Source: Gemmatimonadota bacterium (GTDB lineage: Bacteria > Gemmatimonadota > Gemmatimonadetes > Longimicrobiales > Gaopeijiaceae). From it: a stretch of 61,105 nucleotides of DNA. The translations under genes and the position numbers were made by a program. This document shows positions 44,198 through 52,699 of this stretch, one piece after another. The DNA lies in contig JAJDNI010000105.1 in the NCBI GenBank assembly GCA_022340755.1, positions 1 through 61,105 on the forward strand. Reading direction: 5' to 3'. Under the pieces are notes generated by a model, which worked only from the letters and a program-made list of their open reading frames with translations, searched no databases and had not been told where the DNA came from. Every line of letters starts with the position of its first letter. Positions within the stretch are counted from its first letter, which is position 1.

Positions 44198-45238
44198 CTA
44201 CACGTTGAAGCGGATGTGCAGGATGTCCCCGTCGGCGACGACGTAGTCCTTGCCTTCCACCTGGAGCTTGCCGTGGTCCCGCACCGCGGCCTCGGATCCG
44301 AACTCCATGAAGACGTCGTAGGGAATCACCTCGGCCCGGATGAAGCCACGCTCGAGGTCCGAGTGGATCCGCCCGGCCGCCTTCCGGGCGTTGCTCCCCC
44401 GCTTCACCGGCCAGGCGCGCACCTCGTCCTCACCCACGGTGAAGAAGGAGATGAGATCCAGTAGCCCGTAGGCCGTGCGGATGAACCGCGCCAGCGCGGG
44501 TTCCTCGAGCCCGAGGTCCTCCAGAAAAGCCGGTTGCTCGTCGGGCTCCAGCGCCGCGATGTCCGCTTCCACGCTGGCGGACAGGGACATGCCCGCCGCC
44601 CCCAGCTCGGCGATGCGTGACTCCAGGGCCGTACCCAGTGGCTCGGACGCCTCGGCCTCGCTCCGGTTCAGCGCCACCAGGAGCGGCCGGTCCGTGAGGA
44701 GCGCGTAGCCCTTCAGGAGACCGCGGTCCAGCTGGTCCTCGGGGACGAGGCGCAGCGGACGCTCGTTCTCCAGGGTCTGCTGCATGAGCTCGAACGCGTG
44801 GATCTCACGGGCGTCCGCTTGCTCCTTCTGTGCGCGCTCCAGGCGGCGCTCGACGATCGCGAGATCCGCGAGGACGCACTCGGCGTGGAAGGCCTCCAGA
44901 TCACCCTCGGGGTCCGGCGCGCCTTCCAGGGCCGGGTTGTCGAAGCCCCGGAGGACGAGACAGAGCGCTTCCTGGTCGCGGATCTGCTGGAGCCCCTTGG
45001 ACGACAGCCCCTTCTTCTCCGATCCATGCTCGCCGGGGACGTCGCAGAAGCTCATCTCCGCGTAGATCGTCTTCTTCGGCTTGAATATGGCCGATAGGGT
45101 GTCGATGCGCTGGTCCGGGACGCGCACGGTTCCCAGGCGGACCTCCCCGCCGTACCCCACGGGCACGTCCAGCCCGGTCATCGTGTTGAAGACGGTGGTC
45201 TTTCCAGAGCCGGCGAAGCCTACGAGCCCGATCTTCAT
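44198..45238 (-). CDS. ychF: YchF-family ATPase with TGS domain
   Basis: A 346-residue TRAFAC-class P-loop protein. GFAGSGKTTVFN near the N-terminus is the Walker A, CDVPGEH the switch-II-like DxPG, LVALNRSEAE stands in place of the usual NKxE nucleotide-specificity motif, and a C-terminal TGS domain reads FFTVGEDEVRAWPVKRGSNARKAAGRIH, then DHGKLQVEGKDYVVADGDILHIRFNV. YchF binds ATP in preference to GTP and associates with ribosomes and the proteasome-like stress response. The Walker A differs slightly from the typical GLPNVGKST. The gene follows the symporter gene with a 25-base gap. Confidence 0.88.
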   Translation of the reverse strand: MKIGLVGFAGSGKTTVFNTMTGLDVPVGYGGEVRLGTVRVPDQRIDTLSAIFKPKKTIYAEMSFCDVPGEHGSEKKGLSSKGLQQIRDQEALCLVLRGFDNPALEGAPDPEGDLEAFHAECVLADLAIVERRLERAQKEQADAREIHAFELMQQTLENERPLRLVPEDQLDRGLLKGYALLTDRPLLVALNRSEAEASEPLGTALESRIAELGAAGMSLSASVEADIAALEPDEQPAFLEDLGLEEPALARFIRTAYGLLDLISFFTVGEDEVRAWPVKRGSNARKAAGRIHSDLERGFIRAEVIPYDVFMEFGSEAAVRDHGKLQVEGKDYVVADGDILHIRFNV

Positions 45239-45263
45239 GCTGCTTCGTTCCCGTCGTCTCTGG

Positions 45264-46565
45264 CTAATCGACCACGGCGGTGGCCGCCTTGTGCCGTCCA
45301 GGCTGCGCCTTCGGCAGCCCTTCCCATTCCCGGTCCACGCGATCGATGTAGACCGACGCCGAGATGTCGCCGCAGACGTTCAACGTGGTGCGGCACATGT
45401 CCAGGATACGGTCGGCACCCAGGATGATGGCGATCCCTTCGGGGGGCACACCTACCGTGGCCATCACGAGCATCATCAGCGGAAGCGAGCCCCCCGGGAC
45501 TCCTGCGGCTCCGACGGCCGTGAGCACCGCCAGGATCACCACGACGATCTGTTGGCCGAGGTGCAGGTGCACCCCGAACACCTGCGCCAGGAAGAGCACG
45601 GTTACGCCCTCGTAGAGTGACGTGCCGTTCATGTTCATGGTTGCGCCCAGCGGCAGCACGAAGCCGGCGATCTTGGGCTGCACGTCCAGCTCGCTCTCCG
45701 CGGTGGCGATGGACGTGGGCAAGGTCGCCATGCTGGACGACGTGGAGAATGCCGTGATGAAGGGTGCATCGATGGATCTCCAGAAGCGCACCGGATTCAT
45801 GCGCCCGAAGATCTTCACCAGAGCGGATATGCCGATGGTGCCGTGGAGGGTGAGACCCACCACCACCACGATGATGTACAAGGAGAGTTGCTGGAGAATG
45901 CTCCATCCGAACTGAGACGTGATACCGAAGATGAGGGCGAAGACGCCGTAGGGGGCCAGCTTCATCGCCATGTCGATGATCTTGATGACGGCTTCGCCGA
46001 TGCCCTCGAGGACCTTGATGACCGGCGCCGCCGTCTCCTTCGGGATGAGCGTCAGCGCCGCGCCGAAGATCAGCGAGAAGAAGATCAGCGCCAGCATGTC
46101 CATGTCCGCCGCGGCCTGGACCGGATTGCGGGGCACGATGTTCACGAACGTGGAGACGCCGAAGTCGGGGGGGCCGCTCGGTGTCGATCCCTGGGTGGAG
46201 AAGCGGGCCATGAGCTCGTCCCGGATCTCCGGTGACAGGCCGCCTCCGGGATGGATCGTGTTCACCAGCGTGAGGCCGATGGTGGCGGCGATGAGCGTGG
46301 AGAGCAGGAAGTAGCCGAAGGTGCGTCCGCCGAGGCGACCCAGGGTCTTCATGTCGCCGATGCCCGCGACGCCCAGGGTGATGGAGGTGAAGACGATGGG
46401 CACCACCGTCATGAAGAGCATCCGGAGGAAGATCTGCCCCACGGGGTAGGCGACGTTGTCGGTCACCCACCGGACCCACGAGGCGTCCCCGAAGAAGGCG
46501 TTGGTCAGACTGCCGACGAGGGCGCCGAACACCAGGCCAAGGGCGATCTTCGTGTGCAGCTTCAC
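45264..46565 (-). CDS. Dicarboxylate/amino acid:cation symporter (DAACS family)
   Basis: A 433-residue inner-membrane protein of the GltP/DctA family, which imports glutamate, aspartate or C4-dicarboxylates with protons or sodium. TAFSTSSSMATLP is the serine-rich re-entrant loop, NMNGTSLYEG the substrate and cation site of the second hairpin, and ADRILDMCRTTLNVCGD the C-terminal signature. LFMTVVPIVFTSI lies in the early helices. GTG 46565 has GGGAGAGAG upstream. In a genome with many secreted peptidases, a role in amino-acid uptake is likely. Confidence 0.92.
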   Translation of the reverse strand: MKLHTKIALGLVFGALVGSLTNAFFGDASWVRWVTDNVAYPVGQIFLRMLFMTVVPIVFTSITLGVAGIGDMKTLGRLGGRTFGYFLLSTLIAATIGLTLVNTIHPGGGLSPEIRDELMARFSTQGSTPSGPPDFGVSTFVNIVPRNPVQAAADMDMLALIFFSLIFGAALTLIPKETAAPVIKVLEGIGEAVIKIIDMAMKLAPYGVFALIFGITSQFGWSILQQLSLYIIVVVVGLTLHGTIGISALVKIFGRMNPVRFWRSIDAPFITAFSTSSSMATLPTSIATAESELDVQPKIAGFVLPLGATMNMNGTSLYEGVTVLFLAQVFGVHLHLGQQIVVVILAVLTAVGAAGVPGGSLPLMMLVMATVGVPPEGIAIILGADRILDMCRTTLNVCGDISASVYIDRVDREWEGLPKAQPGRHKAATAVVD

Positions 46566-46677
46566 GTGCTCTCTCCCAAGCTGTGGAACCGCGCGCTACG
46601 GGTGTCGTCTCGAGCGCGCATGGGTCGGAGCCGGGAATATGCGGCGTTGGTGCGCGGGCGTCACCCTCCCCCGGAAA

Positions 46678-48765
46678 TCAGCCTTCCGGACGCACCTCCG
46701 CCCGCTCGATGACGTCGCCCTCCAGAACCGCATCCACCACGTCCATCCCGGACGTGACGACACCCAGCACGGTGTAGTCGTGATCGAGGCGGACGTTGTC
46801 CACCAGGTTCACGTAGACCTGGCCGTCACCCGTGTCTCGCCCCCGTGTGGAAAGGCCGACGGTGCCTCGCCAGTGGACCGGAAGTCCGAGCTCGTCCCGA
46901 GTGAACGCGCCGTGTCCGGAGTACTCGTTGGCGTCGGGGCTCCCGCCCTGGATGACGAAGTCAGGCACGACCCGATGGAACGTGAGTCCGTCCAGGGTGC
47001 CACTTTTCGCCTGGCGGTATAGGCGCAACGCGTTGGTGGGCGCCACCATGGGGAGGAGGCGGATCTCGATGGCGCCGCCTCGGGCCATGTGGAGCACCAC
47101 CCGTGCGCGGCCCATCGCACGGAGCTCCTCGGCCGTAGGCGGGGCGAGTCGGGCCATTGGCCGGGGCGCCGGCGCATAGGATCTCCCCGTCCACGACGCC
47201 AACACCGCGGCGGCTCGCTCGGCCACCGCTGGATCGTAGTCCGCCAGATACGGCTCGACACGGGGCGTCAGGCGCTCGTCGCCGGTCTTCTCCACCAGAT
47301 CGAAGAGCGCCAGGCGGGCGTCCCGCAGGGTCTCCTGGCCGGCCCGCGACAGGCGGTCGATGGTACCCAGCGCGGTACGTGTCGCCTCGCCATTGAGGGA
47401 CGTTTCGGCGAGGAGGTTGGACGTCGTCAACACGAGCTGCGGATCGTCGGCGACCGCCAGCTCGCGGATGAGCAAGGTATCCGCGTCACGGCCCTCGACC
47501 GTCGCCAACTGCTGGACGGCGTCGGTACGGACGTTCGGGACCGAGTCGTCGGTGAGCGCATGGAGCGTCCCCCCGTCTCGGGCAGCACCCGCCGCTCGGG
47601 CGGCGTACATGCGCACGAAGGGATCGGCGTGCGCGGCGAACGCGGGGAGGAGCTGCCGGGCCCGTTCCCCGTTCACGTGGGCCAGCGCCACGAGGGCGTG
47701 CGCCGCCTGGTGCCAGCCGAGTCGGTCTCCGGGCCTGAGCGACTCGGCGACGGATGCGAGCTGACGCACCTGCTCCGCCAGGTCCGGGCACGGGCGCGCC
47801 AGGGCGTCCAGGGCCGCGAGGCGGACACCCGTGTCGGCATCTTCCGCCGCGATGGTCTGGAGGCGGGTGCAGGCGCCTCCGTCCAGGTGCCCGCGGGCGA
47901 TCGCACGCACAGCCTCCACGCGAACCTGATCAGAAGGGTCACCGAGCGCCCCTTCCAGGAGGGTCTCCCGGTACTGCGCCGCTACGCCGGGGAGTGTCGC
48001 CGCGGCGGCCCGGCGTACTGCAACCGCCGGGTCGGCCAGCGCCGACGCGATCTCGTCGGGACCCAGCTCACCCACCGATCCCAGTGCCAGTACCGCGAGC
48101 TCGCGCACGCGCCCGGCGGGTAGGTCGTCCGTGGCCCTTCCACGGTACGTCTCCAGAGCGCGGAGGCGCGTCACCAGGGCCGCGTCCACCTCCCTCCCGC
48201 GCGCGTGACGGGCGAACGACTCCATTCCCAGAGCGGCGCCCACGAGCTGGTCGCTGGGCGCGTCTTCCGTCCCGCCCTCGAGGCTCAGAGCCACCAGGGC
48301 GCGCGCCACGGAATCCCTCGTGACTCCCTCGAGGGTGAGCCGCCCAAGCGAGCGCGCGAGGACGCCGCGGACGTAGGGATCCGTCTCGGCGTCGACCCGC
48401 TCCAGGAGCGGCTGAGCCGCCGAGTCGCCCGCTCCCCTCGATACGGCCTGGGCCAGGGCGTTGGCCGCCTCGGCTCGCACCGTCGCGCTCGCGTCCACCA
48501 GGAGCGGCTCGATGGGCTCGATCATCGAAGGGTTCTCGAGCCGTCCCAGGGCCCGGACGGCGGCGGCCCGGATCGAGGCGTTCGGGTCACGTTCTCCGTC
48601 GAGCAGCACGTCGAGGTCGTGCCCACCGGTGGGCCGGGCGTCCTCCGCGGCGACGATAGCCAGATAAGCACCGGCAAGACGATGGTCCCGCCCCGCGTCG
48701 GGGGGGCGGCAGGCGACCACAGCGACGAGCACGACGAGGAATGTGCGCACGGACGACCTCGACAT
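46678..48765 (-). CDS. Lipoprotein with HEAT repeats fused to a cyclophilin-type peptidyl-prolyl isomerase
   Basis: A 695-residue exported protein. The signal ends in LVAVVAC, a lipobox. Residues about 55-500 form tandem HEAT-like repeats, such as NASIRAAAVRALGRLEN, ATVRAEAANALAQA and DQVRVEAVRAIARG, a scaffold for protein contacts. The C-terminal 150 residues are cyclophilin, with FHRVVPDFVIQGGSPD, GHGAFTRDELGL, GTVGLSTRGRDTGDGQVYVNL and YTVLGVVTSGMDVVD. It may assist folding of envelope proteins docked on the HEAT scaffold. ATG 48765 has GGAGGAG upstream. It is divergent from padR across a palindromic operator. Confidence 0.9.
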   Translation of the reverse strand: MSRSSVRTFLVVLVAVVACRPPDAGRDHRLAGAYLAIVAAEDARPTGGHDLDVLLDGERDPNASIRAAAVRALGRLENPSMIEPIEPLLVDASATVRAEAANALAQAVSRGAGDSAAQPLLERVDAETDPYVRGVLARSLGRLTLEGVTRDSVARALVALSLEGGTEDAPSDQLVGAALGMESFARHARGREVDAALVTRLRALETYRGRATDDLPAGRVRELAVLALGSVGELGPDEIASALADPAVAVRRAAAATLPGVAAQYRETLLEGALGDPSDQVRVEAVRAIARGHLDGGACTRLQTIAAEDADTGVRLAALDALARPCPDLAEQVRQLASVAESLRPGDRLGWHQAAHALVALAHVNGERARQLLPAFAAHADPFVRMYAARAAGAARDGGTLHALTDDSVPNVRTDAVQQLATVEGRDADTLLIRELAVADDPQLVLTTSNLLAETSLNGEATRTALGTIDRLSRAGQETLRDARLALFDLVEKTGDERLTPRVEPYLADYDPAVAERAAAVLASWTGRSYAPAPRPMARLAPPTAEELRAMGRARVVLHMARGGAIEIRLLPMVAPTNALRLYRQAKSGTLDGLTFHRVVPDFVIQGGSPDANEYSGHGAFTRDELGLPVHWRGTVGLSTRGRDTGDGQVYVNLVDNVRLDHDYTVLGVVTSGMDVVDAVLEGDVIERAEVRPEG

Positions 48766-48852
48766 CGTGGGCTCCTCCGAGAGACGGGTGGAACCTATGC
48801 GCCGGCGCCTGCGGGCCGCTACTCGCCGCCGGGTGCAACGCTCCCAACACTC

Positions 48853-48878
48853 ATGACGTCAAATATATTGTATGTCAT
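48853..48878. promoter_or_regulatory. Imperfect palindrome, probable PadR operator with embedded promoter
   Basis: ATGACGTCAAATATATTGTATGTCAT style dyad: 20 of 26 positions match its reverse complement (arms ATGAC/GTCAT around an AT-rich core). On the minus strand TACAAT within it, with TCGACC 18 bases upstream (plus positions near 48891-48896), forms a plausible promoter for the HEAT-cyclophilin gene. It lies between that gene and padR, so PadR could control both directions. Confidence 0.5.
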
Positions 48879-48953
48879 GATAGTGGGGTGGGTCGAAGCC
48901 GGCGCGCCGCACACCCCGCTGACGGTCGGCCGTTCATTCACGGGGCGCACGCC

Positions 48954-49307
48954 ATGAGCCGCACAGATCCCGAGACCTTCCTCCCGCTCACGACGCCGGA
49001 GTACCACGTCCTTCTGGCGCTGGGCGACCAAGCCCTGCACGGCTACGGGATGATGCAGGCGCTGGAGGCCAAGACCGGGGGCAGGGACGCGCTCCTTCCG
49101 GGAACGCTCTACACGACGCTCGCCCGCATGGTGGGCCGGGGACTCATCGAGGAGCTGTCCGAGCCGCCGGAGCCGGGTGCAGACGCCCGCCGACGCTACT
49201 ACCGGGTCACCCGGCTCGGACGCGCGGTGGCTCGCGCGGAGACCGCACGCCTGTCCCGCCTGGTGCGACTGGCGGAGTCCGAGAAGCTGGCGCCGGGGAT
49301 GTCGTGA
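48954..49307 (+). CDS. PadR-family transcriptional regulator
   Basis: A 117-residue winged-helix regulator: TTPEYHVLLALGDQALHGYGMMQALEAKTGG is the PadR DNA-binding opening, LLPGTLYTTLARMVGRGLIEE the recognition helix and wing, and RRRYYRVTRLGRAVA the family close. PadR proteins usually repress neighbouring transport or stress genes and release DNA on ligand binding. Its TGA is overlapped by the GTG of the permease gene (GTGA, 49304-49307), the usual partner of such PadR genes in Acidobacteriota and Gemmatimonadota. No strong ribosome-binding site precedes ATG 48954. Confidence 0.9.
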   Translation: MSRTDPETFLPLTTPEYHVLLALGDQALHGYGMMQALEAKTGGRDALLPGTLYTTLARMVGRGLIEELSEPPEPGADARRRYYRVTRLGRAVARAETARLSRLVRLAESEKLAPGMS

Positions 49308-52117
49308 GCGGAATCACCGGGATGCTGGCGGTTTGGCTCTTCCGGGCCGCGCTGCTCCTGCATCCGGCCTGGGTGAGGGACCGATACGCCGGAGAGATGG
49401 AGGCGGCGTTCGGGGCGACCTGGCGGAAGCGCAGGCGTCTCGGGTCGTGGCGGGCTATGGGCTATGCCCTGCGGGCCTCGGCGGACGTGGCGCGGAGTGG
49501 ATTGATGGCGCGCCGTCTGGGACCGGAGCCCGCGGGAAGAGGACCGATTTCAGGCCCCGACGTTGCACGGAAGCGAGGGAGGAGAGGAGGGCCCATGTCG
49601 ACAGGGGGATGGTGGACGGATACGCGCGTCGCGGTCCGCGCGTTGAGGAAGACGCCGGGCTTCACGGTGGCGGCCATCGTGGTGCTCGCGCTGGGGATCG
49701 GTGCGAACTCGGCCGTCTTCTCGGCCGTGAAGGCCACACTGCTCACCCCACCTCCCTATCCGCATCCGGAGCGTCTGGCGCTCCTCGACCTCACGGAGTC
49801 GTCGACCACCCGTCCAGGGCCTCCCCGCGCCATCCCGTGGTCGTACCCGAAGTACCAGGTCATGGCGGCCATGAAGGACCTTCCCCTGGAGGCATCGGCG
49901 GCTTACGCCGTGCGCTCTGTGACGCTCACCGGTGCGGGTGACGCGGCGTACCTTTCCATGGAGGCGGTTACGCCGGACTACATGAGGGTCCTCGGTGTCG
50001 AGCCGGCGCTCGGCCGTGACTTCCGGGCGGAGGACGACGTCGACGGAGCGCCCGCGGCGGTCATCCTCGGACACGGGCTGTGGCGGGACCGATTCGGCGC
50101 CGATCCGGGTGTGGTGGGCCGGGACGTCACGCTGAGCGGACAGGCCGTGACCGTCATCGGTGTGGCACCCACCGGATTCAAGGGTCTCAGCGGGCAGGCC
50201 GAGCTCTTCGTGCCGGTGCACACCGCGGCCATCCTCGTGAGCCCCATCCTCGTTCGGGGCGCCCAAGCACACTGGCTGGTCGCGGTGGGCCGGCTCGCTC
50301 CCGGGGCATCGCTGGCGGGCCTGGACGAGCGCATGCGTCAGGTGGGGAAGATCGTGGAGGAGACGTACCCCACGTCGGATCCCACGGCGGTGCGGAGCGG
50401 CTCCGCGGAAGCGCTCGTGTCGGAGCGCGTCAACGACCAGGCAAAGCGGTCCGTGGTGATCCTGAGCGTGGCCGCGGGCCTGCTGCTCCTGGTCGCGTGC
50501 GCCAACCTCGCCGGGTTGCTCCTGGCCCGCGCCAGCGGGCGGCGGCGGGAGGCGGCGGTCCGGGTCGCCATGGGCGCCGGGCGGTGGCGGGTGGCCCGGG
50601 GCTTTCTCCTGGAGGCACTTCTGCTGGCCGTGGGTGGTGGAGCGGCGGCCCTGCTGGTGGCGCGCTTCGGCGCGCGAGCCCTCGCGGCGGCCTGGCCCAC
50701 GCGCTTCCTCGACGGCACCTGGAACGTGCGTGGGGTGGACCTCGCCGCCCTGACGGTGGATGGAAAGGTGGTGGTGTTCGCGGCGCTGGTGGCGATCGTC
50801 GCCGGGCTTCTCTTCGGCGCGCTTCCCGCGCTTGCCGTGAGCCAAGCCAACCCCGCCCGGGACTTGCGCGCGGGAAGCCCCGGGGGGCAAGCCCGCGGGC
50901 ACCGTCCGGGTCTTCGTGCAGGGCTGGTGTCGGGTGAGATCGCCGTCGCCCTGGTTCTTCTGGTGGGGGCCGGCCTCCTGCTGCGCTCGCTCCAGGAGCT
51001 GCAGTCGGTGGATCGCGGATTCCGTCCGGGCAACCTCGTGACCTTCTCGTACGACATCCCGCGAGGGAGTCGTTGGTACGACCGGCGAGCGGAGTTCAAC
51101 GAGCGATTCGTCGAGCGTCTGAACGCGCTGCCGGGCGTGGAGTCGGCGGCGATCACCTGCGTGGCACCGGTGGCCGGGCACTGCATGATCACTGGGGTGC
51201 GTCGGGCGGGTGACCGGACGTGGAGCGAAGGCACACGGCCACGTATCGGCGTCAACTACGTGAGCGACGGCATCTTCGAGACCTTGGGCGTTCCCGTGAT
51301 CCAGGGCCGCACGTTCACGTCCGAAGACCAGCAGGGCTCGCGCCCGGTGGTGGTCCTCAGCGAGGCCGCCGCCCGGGAGCTCTTCCCCGACGGACACGTG
51401 TTGGGCCGACCGGTGGCCATGGGCATCGACCTCACCCCCGAAGCCGGGAGCGGGGTGGAGGTCACGGGCCAGGACGGAGGCTCCGCCGAGGTCATCGGTG
51501 TCGTGGGGGACGTCCTCTACGATCGGCCGGAGAACGGCATCATGCCCGAGGCGTACATCAGCGAGCGCCAGGAGGCGGGCTATGCGACCATCATCGCGCG
51601 CACGCGCGGAGAGCCCCTGTCCGTGATCCCCGGTGCCAGGGCTGCCATGGCGGCCCTGGATCCGGATGTACCCATCTACGGCGTCTCGACCGTCGCCGAT
51701 GTCGAGGCCAGGGCCACCGCCGACACGCGTGTGCTGGGAGGCCTTCTGGCCACCTTCGCCGCGCTGGCCCTCCTGCTGGCGTGCACGGGCGTCTGGGGGG
51801 TGGTCGCGTACGGGGTGGCGAGACGCACGCCGGAGCTCGGCCTGCGCGTCGCGCTGGGGGCCGAGGCCCGCCAGGTGGTGGGCCTGGTGGTTCGGGGAGG
51901 GCTCGTGCTGGCCGCTGTGGGGGTGGCGGTGGGAGCCGCCGGGGCCTGGGCCGCGGCGCGGGTCCTGGGGAGCCTCCTCTACGATGTGGCGCCCACGGAC
52001 CCCATCACGTTCGTAGCGGCCGCGGCTCTGCTGTTGGGGGTGGCCGGCGTCGCCGCCTGGCTGCCGGCACGGCGCGCCACGCGCGTGGATCCCATGCAGG
52101 CCCTTCGCGTGGAGTGA
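49304..52117 (+). CDS. Large duplicated MacB/FtsX-type ABC permease (ADOP-like)
   Basis: A 937-residue membrane protein. A short N-terminal prefix (LLLHPAWVRDRYAGEMEAAFGATW, about 20-43) is followed by two copies of the MacB periplasmic core plus FtsX permease unit: DTRVAVRALRKTPGFTVAAIVVLALGIGANSAVFS starts the first, and a full second set ends in AAWLPARRATRVDPMQALRVE. This matches the acidobacterial duplicated orphan permease group, which lacks a neighbouring ATPase gene; none is seen here. The role is probably export or envelope stress; the substrate is unknown. The GTG start overlaps the padR stop. Confidence 0.88.
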   Translation: MSGITGMLAVWLFRAALLLHPAWVRDRYAGEMEAAFGATWRKRRRLGSWRAMGYALRASADVARSGLMARRLGPEPAGRGPISGPDVARKRGRRGGPMSTGGWWTDTRVAVRALRKTPGFTVAAIVVLALGIGANSAVFSAVKATLLTPPPYPHPERLALLDLTESSTTRPGPPRAIPWSYPKYQVMAAMKDLPLEASAAYAVRSVTLTGAGDAAYLSMEAVTPDYMRVLGVEPALGRDFRAEDDVDGAPAAVILGHGLWRDRFGADPGVVGRDVTLSGQAVTVIGVAPTGFKGLSGQAELFVPVHTAAILVSPILVRGAQAHWLVAVGRLAPGASLAGLDERMRQVGKIVEETYPTSDPTAVRSGSAEALVSERVNDQAKRSVVILSVAAGLLLLVACANLAGLLLARASGRRREAAVRVAMGAGRWRVARGFLLEALLLAVGGGAAALLVARFGARALAAAWPTRFLDGTWNVRGVDLAALTVDGKVVVFAALVAIVAGLLFGALPALAVSQANPARDLRAGSPGGQARGHRPGLRAGLVSGEIAVALVLLVGAGLLLRSLQELQSVDRGFRPGNLVTFSYDIPRGSRWYDRRAEFNERFVERLNALPGVESAAITCVAPVAGHCMITGVRRAGDRTWSEGTRPRIGVNYVSDGIFETLGVPVIQGRTFTSEDQQGSRPVVVLSEAAARELFPDGHVLGRPVAMGIDLTPEAGSGVEVTGQDGGSAEVIGVVGDVLYDRPENGIMPEAYISERQEAGYATIIARTRGEPLSVIPGARAAMAALDPDVPIYGVSTVADVEARATADTRVLGGLLATFAALALLLACTGVWGVVAYGVARRTPELGLRVALGAEARQVVGLVVRGGLVLAAVGVAVGAAGAWAAARVLGSLLYDVAPTDPITFVAAAALLLGVAGVAAWLPARRATRVDPMQALRVE

Positions 52118-52129
52118 GCTTCCGGATCA

Positions 52130-52699
52130 TCAGGCCGCCGGGTACCTCTCCAGCAGCCTCGTGAGGATCGCCTCCAGCTCCGCCACGGTGTGACCCTCGA
52201 AGTGGCGTGCGCACACACCGTCGTAGGCGGCGCACAGGGCGCGGCACGCCGGCTCGTCGATGAGCTGGTCCGCCATGTTGAAGAGGATGTTGTCCTCCTT
52301 CATGATGTGCGCCCTGATGAGGTCGATGTACCCTCGTGCGGCGCTCACCAGGGCCCGAGTCGCATCCACGTTGCCCTCCCGGGCTCCGGGAAGCGCGTCG
52401 ACCATCGTCTTCGCGTAGGCACGCCCCCGCTGATGCTCGTGGAGCATGACGGCGATGGGGCCCGTGTCCCTGGGCATGCCGCGCTCCACCAGCTCCGGAA
52501 AGAGGAGGGCCTCTTCCTTGCCGTGGTGGAGCGCGTCGGCATAGAGCCGGATGAAGGACGCACAGTCTGCGATGGCGTCGAAGTCGAACACACCGGGCTG
52601 GTGCTCGTTGGCCAGGATCTCCTCGAGGACGTCGGCCACCTTCAGGATGTTCCGGTGCTGGTCCCGGAGGATGCGGGTCGGGGTGTCGTTGGCGCTCAT
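52130..52699 (-). CDS. Hemerythrin-domain protein
   Basis: A 189-residue four-helix-bundle protein. Diiron ligands are in the right order: DQHRN (H15), LHHGKEE (H58 or H59, E62), LHEHQRG (H87 or H89) and AHIMKEDNILF (H131, E135). Hemerythrin-like proteins bind O2 or NO, or store iron, and are often linked to redox sensing. ATG 52699 overlaps the TGA of the tryptophanase gene (ATGA, 52696-52699). The pairing is unusual; a shared response to oxygen is conceivable but not shown. Confidence 0.87.
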   Translation of the reverse strand: MSANDTPTRILRDQHRNILKVADVLEEILANEHQPGVFDFDAIADCASFIRLYADALHHGKEEALLFPELVERGMPRDTGPIAVMLHEHQRGRAYAKTMVDALPGAREGNVDATRALVSAARGYIDLIRAHIMKEDNILFNMADQLIDEPACRALCAAYDGVCARHFEGHTVAELEAILTRLLERYPAA

